A stretch of DNA of 64,000 nt, taken from Asterias rubens. Taxonomy: Eukaryota; Echinodermata; Asteroidea; Forcipulatida; Asteriidae. The notes under the pieces are model-generated. The model made no database searches, was not told the DNA's origin, and saw only the letters and a program-made list of their open reading frames with translations. The translations under genes were made by a program, and so were the position numbers. Below are positions 12,594-23,599 of the stretch, piece after piece (positions within the stretch are counted from its first letter, which is position 1; each line of letters opens with the position of its first letter). The stretch lies in contig NC_047076.1 in NCBI RefSeq assembly GCF_902459465.1, positions 9,308,146 to 9,372,145 of the forward strand, read 5' to 3'.

Positions 12594-13097
12594 GACTCGA
12601 CTAGTCGCACCTCAAACCTGCCTACGACACTTGTCGAGATAAAATACGGATTCTCAAGATTTGTACCGCTATGTGCCGCAAGGGCAATATTAATTATGTT
12701 GCGAATGGGTGTGACTAGTGAAATTTACTACTCGACTAGGCGCACTTCAAACCTAACTACGACACTTGTCGAGATAAAGTACGGATTCTCAAGATTTGTG
12801 CCGCTATGCCGCAAGGGCAATATAAATTATGTTGCGAATATAAGCAACACAACTGGTTCACCAAACAGGTAGTCGGGACAAATTTTTAATTATGTTGCGA
12901 ACGGGTGTGACTAGTGAAATTTACTACTCGACTAGTCGCACTTCAAACCTAACTATGACACTTGTCGAGATAAAGTACAGATTCTCAAGATTTGTGCCGC
13001 TATGCCGCAAGGGCAATATTAATTATGTTGCGAATAGTAGTAAGCAACACAACTGGTTCACCAAACAGGTAGTCGGGACAAATTTTGTAGTCGATGT
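12594..13097 (+). repeat. Three tandem copies of a 135-196-bp repeat
   Basis: Copies start near 12,596, 12,731 and 12,927 with CTCGACTAGKCGCAC and continue with GACACTTGTCGAGATAAA, CTCAAGATTTGT and ATTATGTTGCGAA. The second and third also carry GGTAGTCGGGACAAATTTT, which the first lacks, explaining the unequal spacing. Confidence 0.85.
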
Positions 13098-14202
13098 GTG
13101 GACACGATTATAACGGAGTAGAGAAAAACAGTAGTCGCGACTCAAATAATAATTTGTAGTCGCGACTTTAACACTAAAGCACACTAGTCGCCCCTGCCTA
13201 CTTTTGTCTCAAGTAAAGCACGGTTTTTCCTGCGAATGTAAATTAAATTTTTAAGTCACTGTTTTCACAGTGAAAGTTTCGCAGGAGTTGAGCACAATTA
13301 GTCAACTGTACCAAATTTTTTGATGCGAATTGTGACGTGAAGAACACATTCCCTGCTAAGCTGTAAAATACGCTTAGCGTAAGCACAGTTCCCTGATTAC
13401 GTAAGCGCTGCGATTCTTTCCTTTAAAAGCCATTGGCCCAGGACCAAACTACATAATAGCTTTTTAAACACAAAAAGCAGCTTAACCATGCCTAATGTTC
13501 AAGTTGTGAATCCAGGTATTCTGCTCAATTTCTGCAACTTTGTAAAGCAAAATGTTTTGCCTGTTTATTATAAGCAGCTCTATAAAACTGAGCCACTCAA
13601 CCACCAGAGAAAAGTCAGCATAATAAAATCTCTGCTTCTGTATTCCTGTCAAAGAGTTTTTGTTTGTCATGGTCTAATTTCCGAACGTAACGCGAAATAC
13701 TGGAATTAGTTTAGGCAAATGGTCACCGGCGCGAACAAGGTGACTTTACCCGTAAATAATTCCAAATCCCTGGCAGTCTATTTTCGTCGTCCACGCTCGT
13801 TGGCTGAAATGAACCCGGTCCACGACGCACCATGCTCAGGCTTGTCAAATTTTGGGAACAAGTTTAGACTTGTGCTAGTCGGTTACCGTAAGAAATCTAT
13901 GTATATTAAAAAAAAAAACGCAATAACACCGGTCGAAATAGGTATAACGACCTGGTCAAGTTAACAGTTTTACAATTTTGACTATTCAAATCAAGTTTTA
14001 TGCCGTACCCATATCTTTGAAAAAACATCCCCGGAAATACAGGTTTTTTAAAATAATTACACTGTTTCTATAAGTTCTGATGCTTTTAAAATGACCATCA
14101 ATAAAATATATCTTAATCTAAAGCAGTTTTGGGAAGTGTACAACATGTAATTTAATTTTAATCGAATAAATTATGTTTCGGAAAGCTGGGTTTGTTTACA
14201 CT

Positions 14203-17200
14203 TCAAGAGCCATTGTGTTTGTGCACAGACACAAAACGTGCATTACATGACGTCATGGTGACGTCGTCCAGAATTTTATGTCGGAAATCACATTAACAGG
14301 ACCTCACTAGTTTATAGCTGAAAAAAGTTTCAGGATCAGCGGTCTACTTTTTGAGATATGGTGTTAACTTGGTTTGCTAATTAAATATTCACAAGCTTAA
14401 TTAAGGCTTATTAATTAACAATTTTAACATTTTTTACGATAAGAATTAAGCTTATGTTCTAAGCTTCAATTTGGTATAATAAACTCACTCTTTCGTATTA
14501 TGGTTTAGGAGATTAGGCTGCCGCAAAAACGTGTACAAACACTATGGGATTTAGGGAGAAACAAAGAATAATAATAATAAAAACTAGACATTAAGTGTTT
14601 GTGAACAAACACGAAGCTGTTCCGTGATGTTTTGCTTGGATTATGTGCTTCATTGCCCAAGGAATATATAACTGGGAAAAAAAGTTTCAAAAAAGTTGTG
14701 TAGCTCTAGGTATTAGGTCACACTTCCCGGTTGACCCGCAAGTAAAGGTCAAAATGAGCCCACAGCTACCAAAGACTAATCTGCAATGCCAAGGATTCTA
14801 TAACTGAAAAAGTTTAAGCAATCGGTTGTGAAGATCTTGATATATAGTCCCACTTCCGGTTGACCCAGAAGTTGAGGTCAACATAGGGTCACAGTTTTTC
14901 AAAGTTAATATTTATTGCCTTAGAGTCTATAACTGAAGTTTGAACATTGGCTTTGTACTTCTTGAGATATTGGCCCACTTCCGGTCGACCCGGAAGTAAA
15001 GGCCAACATGGGGTCAAATGTGTTTCAAACTAATCTTGAATGTCCAAGGAGTCTATAACTGAAAAAAAGTTTGAAAATCGGTTGTAAATTTCTTGAGATA
15101 TGGTCCCACTTCCGGTTGACCCGGAAGTAGAGGTGAACTTGAGGTCACGGTTTGTCAAAAGTTATATTTTTATGCCTAAGGAGTTTATAACTGAAAAAAG
15201 TTTTATAATCTGTTGTATAGTTCTTGAGATATGGTCCCACTTCCGGTCGACCCGGAAGTAGGGGTCAACTTGAGGTCACAATTTTTCAAAATTAATCTCT
15301 AATCCCCAAAGAGTCTTTAGCAACAAACAGTCTTAAAATCGGCTGTATACTTCTTGAGATATGGTGCTGCAAAGATTTTCTAATTTAATATGCAAATGAG
15401 GGCTATGTGGTTAATTACTTACTAGTTGCCATTTTTCAACAACAAATTAAAGATGCAAACATCACGACATCGTCTTCTCAGACTCTCACCGAGAGTCCTC
15501 AACCCATACAGGTCTGCAGTGTGTTGCAAGAGCCATAGAGATGCCTACCCATTGCAATGAAAGTGACTGCACCCAATTTATGAAGTACTACGTTGTACCC
15601 ATGATGCCAATATTCTAATTGATTAATTAATTAATAGACGAACATTGATTGCTTTTATGGACTGAAACAAATCTTATTAGAATCAGTGTATTTTTCTACA
15701 CATAATATGATATTTAGGAAACTAACAAATAAATTATTTAGAAGTTATTGTGTTTTTGACCAGTTTAAAGTATAGATTTGAAGAGCCATTGTGTTTGTGC
15801 ACAGACACAAAACGTGCATTACATGACGTCATGGTGACGTCTTCCAGAATTTTATTTCGGAAATCACGTTAACAGGACCTGACTAGTGTATAGCTGAAAA
15901 AAGTTTCAGGATCGGCGGTCTACTTTTTGAGATATGGTGTTAACAAGGTTTGCTAATTAAATATTCACAAGCTTAATTAAGGCTTATTAATTAACAATTT
16001 TTACATTTTTTACGATAAGAATTAAGCTTATGTTCTAAGCTTCAATTTGGTATAATAAACTCACTCTTTCGTATTATGGTTTAGGAGATTAGGCTGCCAC
16101 AAAAACGTGTACAAACACTATGGGATTTAGGGAGAAACAAAGAATAATAATAATAACTAGACATTAAGTGTTTGTGAACAAACACGAAGCTGTTCCGTGA
16201 TGTTTTGCTTGGATTATGTGCTTCATTGCCCAAGGAATATATAACTGGAAAAAAAGTTTCAAAAAAGTTGTGTAGCTCTTGGTATTAGGTCACACTTCCC
16301 GGTTGACCCACAAGTAAAGGTCAAAATGGGCCCACAGCTACCAAAGACTAATCTGCAATGCCAAGGAGTCTATAACTGAAAAAGTTTAAGCAATCGGTTG
16401 TGAAGATCTTGATATATAGTCCCACTTCCGGTTGCCCAGAAGTAGAGGTCAACATAGGGTCACAGTTTTTCAAAGTTAATATTTATTGCCTTAGAGTCTA
16501 TAACTGAAGTTTGAACATTGGCTTTGTACTTCTTGAGATATGGGCCCACTTCCGGTCGACCCGGAAGTAAAGGTCAACATGGGGTCAAATGTGTTTCAAA
16601 CTAATCTTGAATGTCCAAGGAGTCTATAACTGAAAAAAGTTTGAAAATCGGTTGTATATTTCTTGAGATATGGTCCCACTTCCGGTTGACCCGGAAGTAG
16701 AGGTCAACTTGAGGTCACGGTTTGTCAAAAGTTATATTTTTATGCCTAAGGAGTTTATAACTGAAAAAAGTTTTATAATATGTTGTATAGTTCTTGAGAT
16801 ATGGTCCCACTTCCGGCCGACCCGGAAGTAGGGGTCAACTTGAGGTCACGATTTTTCAAAATTAAACTCCAATCCCCAAAGAGTCTTTAGCAACAAACAG
16901 TCTTAAATTCGGCTGTATACTTCTTGAGATATGGTGCTGCAAAGATTTTCTGATTGAATATGCAAATGAGGGTCATGTGGTTAATTAGTTACTAGTTGCC
17001 ATTTTTCAAAAACAAATTAAAGATGCAAACATCACGACATCGTCTTCTCAGACTCTCCCCAAGAGTCCTCAACCCATACAGGTCCGCAGTGTGCTGCAAG
17101 AGCCATAGAGATGTTTCAACATAGCAAAGAAAGTGACTGCACCCAATTTATGAAGTACTACGTTGTACCCATGATGCCAAGATTCTAATTGATTAATTAA

Positions 17201-20200
17201 TTAATAGACGAACATTGATTGCTTTTATGGACTGAAACAAATCTTATTAGAATCAGTGTATTTTTCTACACATAAAATGATATTTAGGAAACTAACAAAT
17301 AAATTATTTAGAAGTTATTGTGTTTTTGACCAGTTTAAAGTATAGATTTGTAGAGCCATTGTGTTTGTGCACAGACACAAAACGTGCATTACATGACGTC
17401 ATGGTGACGTCGTCCAGAATTTTATGTTGGAAATCACATTAACAGGACCTGACTAGTGTATAGCTGAAAAAAGTTTCAGGATCAGCGATCTAATTTTTGA
17501 GATATGGTGTTAACTAGGTTTGCTACTTAAATATTCACAAGCTTAATTAAGGCTTATTAATTAAAAATTTTTACATTTTTTACGATAAGAATTAAGCTTA
17601 TGTTCTAAGCTTCAATTTGGTATAATAAATTCACTCTTTCGTATTATGGTTTAGGAGATTAGGCTGCCGCAAAAACGTGTACAAACACTATGGGATTTAG
17701 GGAGAAACAAAGAATAATAATAATAATAATAAAAATAATAAAAATCTCGACGAAAACAATAGCTGTTCCGACTGGATCGGAACAGCTAATAAAAAGAATA
17801 AAAATCTCGACAAAAACAATACCTGTTCCGACTGGATCGGAACAGCTAATAATAAAAATCTCGACGAAAACAATAGCTGTTCCGACTGGATCGGAACAGC
17901 TAATAAAAATAATAAAAATCTCGACGAAAACAATAGCTGTTCCGACTGGATCGGAACAGCTAAAAATAAAAATAATAAAAATCTCGACGAAAACAATAGC
18001 TGTTCCGACTGCATCGGAACAGCTAATAAAAATAATAAAAATCTCGACGAAAACAATAGCTGTTCCGACTGGATCGGAACAGCTAACTAGACATTAAGTG
18101 TTTGTGAACAAACACGAAGCTGTTCCGTGATGTTTTGCTTGGATTATGTGCTTCATTGCCCAAGGAATATATAACTGGAAAAAAAAGTTTCAAAAAAGTT
18201 GTGTAGCTCTTGGTATTAGGTCACACTTCCCGGTTGACCCACAAGTAAAGGTCAAAATGGGCCCACAGCTACCAAAGACTAATCTGCAATGCCAAGGAGT
18301 CTATAACTGAAAAAGTTTAAGCAATCGGTTGTGAAGATCTTGTATATAGTCCCACTTCCGGTTGCCCAGAAGTAGAGGTCAACATAGGGTCACAGTTTTT
18401 CAAAGTTAATATTTATTGCCTTAGAGTCTATAACTGAAGTTTGAACATTGGCTTTGTACTTCTTGAGATATTGGCCCACTTCCGGTCGACCCGGAAGTAA
18501 AGGTCAACGTGGGGTCAAATGTGTTTCAAACTAATCTTGAATGTCCAAGGAGTCTATAACTGAAAAAAGTTTGAAAATCGGTTGTATATTTCTTGAGATA
18601 TGGTCCCACTTCAGGTTGACCCGGAAGTAGAGGTCAACTTGAGGTCACGGTTTGTCAAAAGTTATATTTTTATGCCTAAGGAGTTTATAACTGAAAAAGG
18701 TTTTATAATCTGTTGTATAGTTCTTGAGATATGGTCCCACATCCGGCCGACCCGGAAGTAGGGGTCAACTTGAGGTCACGATTTTTCAAAATTAATCTGC
18801 AATCCCCAAAGAGTCTTTAGCAACAAACAGTCTTAAAATCGGCTGTATGCTTCTTGAGATATGGTGCTGCAAAGATTTTCTGATTGAATATGCAAATGAG
18901 GGTCATGTGGTTAATTAGTTACTAGTTGCCATTTTTCAAAAACAAATTAAAGATGCAAACATCACGACATCGTCTTCTCAGACTCTCCCCGAGAGTCCTC
19001 AACCCATACAGGTCCGCAGTGTGTTGCAAGAGCCATAGAGATGTCTAAATACTGAAATGAAAGTGACTGCCCCAATTTATGAAGTACTACGTTGTACCCA
19101 TGATGCCAAGATTCTAATTGATTAATTAATTAATAGACAAACATTGATTGCTTTTATGGACTGAAACAAATCTTATTAGAATCAGTGTATTTTTCTACAC
19201 ATAATATGATATTTAGGAAACTAACAAATAAATTATTTAGAAGTTATTGTGTTTTTGACCAGTTTAAATTATAGATTTGAAGAGCCATTGTGTTTGTGCA
19301 CAGACACAAAACGTGCATTACATGACGTCATGGTGACGTCGTCCAGAATTTTATGTCGGAAATCACATTAACAGGACCTGACTAGTGTATAGCTGAAAAA
19401 AGTTTCAGGATCGGCGGTCTAATTTTTGAGATATGGTGTTAACTAGGTTTGCTAATTAAATATTCACAAGCTTAATTCAGGCTTATTAATTAAAATTTTT
19501 TACATTTTTTACGATAAGAATTAAGCTTATGTTCTAAGCTTCAATTTGGTATAATAAACTCACTCTTTCGTATTATGGTTTAGGAGATTAGGCTGCCGCA
19601 AAAACGTGTACAAACACTATGGGATTTAGGGAGAAACAAAGAATAATAATAACTAGACATTAAGTGTTTGTGAACAAACACGAAGCTGTTCCTTGTTGTT
19701 TTGCTTGGATTATGTGCTTCATTGCCCAAGGAATATATAACTGAAAAAAAGGTTTCAAAAAAGTTGTGTAGCTCTTGGTATTAGGTCACACTTCCCGGTT
19801 GACCCGCAAGTAAAGGTGAAAATGGGCCCACAGCTACCAAAGACTAATCTGCAATGCCAAGGAGTCTATAACTGAAAAAGTTAAAGCAATCGGTTGTGAA
19901 GATCTTGATATATAGTCCCACTTCCGGTTGACCCAGAAGTAGAGGTCAACATAGGGTCACAGTTTTCCAAAGTTAATATTTATTGCCTTAGAGTCTATAA
20001 CTGAAGTTTCAACATTGGTTTTGTACTTCTTGAGATATGGGCCCACTTCCGGTCGACCCGGAAGTAAAGGTCAACATGGGGGTCAAATGTGTTTCAAACT
20101 AATCTTGAATGTCCAAGGAGTCTATAACTGAAAAAAGTTTGAAAATCGGTTGTATATTTCTTGAGATATGGTCCCACTTCCGGTTGACCCAGAAGTAGAG

Positions 20201-22654
20201 GTCAACTTGAGGTCACGGTTTGTCAAAAGTTATATTTTATGCCTAAGGAGTTTATAACTGAAAAAAGTTTTATAATCTGTTGTACAGTTCTTGAGATATG
20301 GTCCCACTTCCGGTCGACCCGGAAGTAGGGGTCAACTTGAGGTCACGATTTTTCAAAATTAATTTCCAATCCCCAAAAAGGCTTTAGCAACAAACAGTCT
20401 TAAAATCGGCTGTATACTTCTTGAGATATGGTGCAGCAAAGATTTTCTAATTTAATATGCAAATGAGGGTCATGTGGTTAATTAGTTACTAGTTGCCATT
20501 TTTCAAAAGCAAATTAAAGATGCAAACATCACGACATCGTCTTCTCAGACTCTCACCGAGAGTCCTCAACCCATACAGGTCCGCAGTGTGTTGCAAGAGC
20601 CATAGAGATGTTTAAACATTGCAATGAAAGTGACTGCACCCAATTTATGAAGTACTACGTTGTACCCATGATGCCAAGATTCTAATTGATTAATTAATTA
20701 ATAGACGAACATTGATTGCTTTTATGGACTGAAACAAATCTTATTAGAATCAGTGTGTTTTTCTACACATAATATGATATTTAGGAAACTAACAAATAAA
20801 TTATTTCGAAGTTATTGTGTTTTTGACCAGTTTAAAGTATAGATTTGAAGAGCCATTGTGTTTGTGCACAGACACAAAACGTGCATTAAATGACGTCATG
20901 GTGACGTCGTCCGAATTTTTTTATGTCAGAAATCACCTTAACAGGACCTGACTAGTGTATAGCTGAAAAAAGTTTCAGGATCGGCGGTCTACTTTTTGAG
21001 ATATGGTGTTAACTAGGTTTGCTAATTAGATATTCATAAGCTTAATTAAGGCTTATTAATTAACAATTTTAATTTTTTTACGATAAGAATTAAGCTTATG
21101 TTCTAAGCTTCAATTTGGTATAATAAACTCACTCTTTCGTATTATGGTTTAGGAGATTAGGCTGCCACAAAAACGTGTACAAACACTATGGGATTTAGGG
21201 AGAAACAAAGAATAATAATAATAACTAGACATTAAGTGTTTGTGAACAAACACGAAGCTGTTCCGTGATGTTTTGCTTGGATTATGTGCTTCATTGCCCA
21301 AGGAATATATAACTGGAAAAAAAAGTTTCAAAAAAGTTGTGTAGCTCTTGGTATTAGGTCACACTTCCCGGTTGACCCACAAGTAAAGGTCAAAATGGGC
21401 CCACAGCTACCAAAGAATAATCTGCAATGCCAAGGAGTCTATAACTGAAAAAGTTTAAGCAATCGGTTGTGAAGATCTTGATATATAGTCCCACTTCCGG
21501 TTGCCCAGAAGTAGAGGTCAACATAGGGTCACAGTTTTTCAAAGTTAATATTTATTGCCTTAGAGTCTATAACTGAAGTTTGAACATTGGCTTTGTACTT
21601 CTTGAGATATTGGCCCATTTCTGGTCGACCCGGAAGTAAAGGTCAACATGGGGTCAAATGTGTTTCAAACTAATCTTGAAGGTCCAAGGAGTCTATAACT
21701 GAAAAAAGTTTTATAATCTGTTGTATAGTTCTTAAGATATGGTCCCACTTCCGGCCGACCCGGAAGTAGGGGTCAACTTGAGGTCACGATTTTTCAAAAT
21801 TAATCTCCAATCCCCAAAGAGTCTTTAGCAACAAACAGTCTTAAAATCGGCTGTATACTTCTTGAGATATGGTGCTGCAAAGATTTTCAAATTTAATATG
21901 CAAATGAGGGTCATGTGGTTAATTAGTTACTATTTGCCATTTTTCAAAAACAAATTAAAGATGCAAACATCACGACATCGTCTTCTCAGACTCTCCCCAA
22001 GAGTCCTCAACCCATACAGGTCCGCAGTGTGTTGCAAGAGCCATAGAGATGTTTAAACATTGCAATGAAAGTGACTGCACCCAATTTATGAAGTACTACG
22101 TTGTACCCATGATGCCAAGATTCTAATTGATTAATTAATTAATAGACGAACATTGATTGCTTTTATGGACTGAAACAAATCTTATTAGAATCAGTGTATT
22201 TTTCTACACATAATATGATATTTAGGAAACTAACAAATACATTATTTAGAAGTTATTGTGTTTTTGACCAGTTTAAAGTATAGATTTGAAGAGCCATTGT
22301 GTTTGTGCACAGACACAAAACGTGCATTACATGACGTCATGGTGACGTCGTCCAGAATTTTATGTCGGAAATCACATTAACAGGACCTGACTAGTGTATA
22401 GCTGAAAAAAGTTTCAGGATCGGCGGTCTAATTTTTGAGATATGGTGTTAACTAGGTTTGCTAATTAAATATTCACAAGCTTAATTAAGGCTTATTAATT
22501 AAAATTTTTTACATTTTTTACGATAAGAATTAAGCTTATGTTCTAAGCTTCAATTTGGTATAATAAACTCACTCTTTCGTATTATGGTTTAGGAGATTAG
22601 GCTGCCGCAAAAACGTGTACAAACACTATGGGATTTAGGGAGAAACAAAGAATA
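14203..22654 (+). repeat. Satellite block 2: partial plus five monomers
   Basis: The block resumes within a monomer (14,203-14,583) at the CRE-containing part. Full monomers follow with heads at 14,584, 16,157, 18,087, 19,653 and 21,225. Four have the TTCCGTGA head and the one at 19,653 the TTCCTTGTTG head. The monomer at 16,157 is the longest (about 1,930 bp) because of an expanded hairpin minisatellite. The one at 21,225 has lost one subrepeat. The monomer at 18,087 is nearly identical to the one at 9,520. Confidence 0.9.
17712..18086 (+). repeat. Hairpin minisatellite, six units
   Basis: Six units of about 54-66 bp, each AAAAATCTCGACRAAAACA followed by a hairpin with 11-bp arms (AGCTGTTCCGA / TCGGAACAGCT; two slightly altered), are spaced by AATAAAAAT runs. 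Both strands are open here (119-135 codons) only because the unit is stop-free in two frames. These are not considered genes. Confidence 0.9.
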
Positions 22655-22925
22655 ATAATAATAATAATAATAATAAAAATAATAAAAATCTCGACGAAAA
22701 CAATAGCTGTTCCGACTGGATCGGAACAGCTAAAAATAATAAAAATCTCGACGAAAACAATAGCTGTTCCGACTGGATCGGAACAGCTAATAAAAACAAT
22801 AAAAATCTAGACGAAAACAATACCTGTTCCGACGGACGGTCGGAACATCGGAACAGCTAATAATAATAAAAACAATAAAAATCTAGACGAAAACAATACC
22901 TGTTCCGACGGACGGTCGGAACAGC
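22655..22925 (+). repeat. Terminal hairpin minisatellite at the right end of the insertion
   Basis: Four hairpin units: two of the standard type, then two of the variant type with core CCGACGGACGGTCGG. The third has an extra ATCGGAAC. The last hairpin ends one base before the TAA of the host flank, so a stem-loop forms the extreme right end of the insertion. Confidence 0.85.
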
Positions 22926-23179
22926 TAATTATATGTTGGGGGTACAATATTTTGTGATTATTATTTCAAACATATATATTATACATTTTTTTTTCTTTTA
23001 TATTTTATACAAACATACGTTTACTTTATTGTATACAGATGACAGCAGAATGATATACACATACAATACATTATACGAGACGTAAAACATTACAATAATA
23101 ATAATAATACTAATTTTATGTCAAAAGCACCCAAATCAACCCATCGATGTCCAAGGTGTAGAGAGAAAATAAAACATTG
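22926..23179 (+). repeat. Right flank of the insertion (inverted copy of 29,538-29,789)
   Basis: Apart from the length of a T run near 22,990, these bases read as the reverse complement of 29,538-29,789. Similarity stops abruptly after AAAATAAAACATTG at about 23,179. Together with 1-83 it reconstructs an uninterrupted host segment. Confidence 0.9.
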
Positions 23180-23400
23180 AGGAGGAGGAGGAGGAGGAGG
23201 GATTACGTGAAGACGATAGTGACGAATCAACGGAAGATGACGATTTTGAAGATGAAGAGACATCGGAGAAGGAAGATGACGATAGTGATTTATCAACAGA
23301 CGATAGTGCTTATGAAAATGAAGAGGAGGACAGCGGGAGACGTCCAACGAAAATACTGAATTTTTCGATAAAGGATGCTAAACTTATTATGATTAAATGA
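23173..23400 (+). other. Acidic 75-codon open frame, no start codon
   Basis: An open frame from just after a stop at 23,170 to TGA at 23,398-23,400 encodes a very acidic low-complexity peptide: a run of seven Glu, then Asp/Glu/Ser-rich sequence, ending RRPTKILNFSIKDAKLIMIK. There is no in-frame ATG near the beginning, so it could be a terminal exon or a decayed gene end. The purine-rich bias alone could keep the frame open. Its start nearly coincides with the edge of the inverted duplication. I do not recognise the family. Confidence 0.3.
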
Positions 23401-23403
23401 TGA

Positions 23404-23560
23404 TTTTTTTTTTTTTTTTTTTTTTTTTCAATCCCACACGCCCAAGATTGTATTGTTTGAATATAATACAGAAAAGTATTATCAACGGAAGTTTGTTAAA
23501 GCATAATATTCTATCAACTGTAAATACTAAGAGGGCTTGAATAAGTGAACTCGTCACACA

Positions 23561-23593
<33 letters not shown>
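23404..23593. repeat. Poly-T and poly-A tracts
   Basis: A run of about 26 T follows the acidic frame, and a run of about 32 A ends near 23,593. They bracket about 130 bp that could be a small retrotransposed piece in either direction, but no target duplication was recognised. Confidence 0.5.
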
Positions 23594-23595
<2 letters not shown>

Positions 23596-23599
23596 TCAC

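Larger units (their letters stand above)
12061..14202. other. Non-satellite island inside the satellite insertion
   Basis: About 2.1 kb with no similarity to the monomers. It holds a fold-back element (12,169-12,297), a short tandem repeat (12,594-13,097) and otherwise AT-rich sequence with weak short open frames, none of which I recognise. Around 13,136-13,190 there are AGTCGCGACT palindromes. The satellite resumes in mid-monomer at 14,203. Confidence 0.75.
84..22925 (+). repeat. 22.8-kb composite satellite insertion
   Basis: This is a head-to-tail array of ~1.55-kb monomers, all in one orientation, plus a 2.1-kb island. Its ends are fixed by comparison with the inverted host copy at 29,538-29,869, which reads straight through where the array sits. 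TAA occurs on both sides (81-83 and 22,926-22,928) but once in the empty copy, so it looks like a 3-bp target duplication or microhomology. The first bases of the insert are CTAGACATTAAG. The last bases are a GC-rich hairpin ending GGAACAGC. No open frame of coding quality occurs, and the short frames repeat because the DNA repeats. Tandem arrays with hairpin ends and no terminal inverted repeats recall rolling-circle (Helitron/Helentron) derivatives, but no Rep/helicase gene is present and the class is not established. Confidence 0.9.

Noticed and set aside
13482..13964. Short open frames in the satellite island (62-81 codons)
   Set aside because: No domain, no supporting splice sites, and overlapping frames on both strands of similar length, as expected by chance.
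17690..18097. Long overlapping open frames on both strands (119-135 codons)
   Set aside because: They translate the hairpin minisatellite; the unit happens to be stop-free in two frames and the frame ends with the repeat.
84..22925. CRISPR-like or coding tandem array
   Set aside because: Repeat units are far too long, lie in one uninterrupted eukaryotic-type satellite, and have no unique spacers or protein genes.
84..22925. Definite Helitron/Helentron assignment
   Set aside because: Terminal hairpins and head-to-tail copies fit, but the insertion is at TAA, the canonical 5' TC start is absent and there is no Rep/helicase; kept only as a hypothesis.
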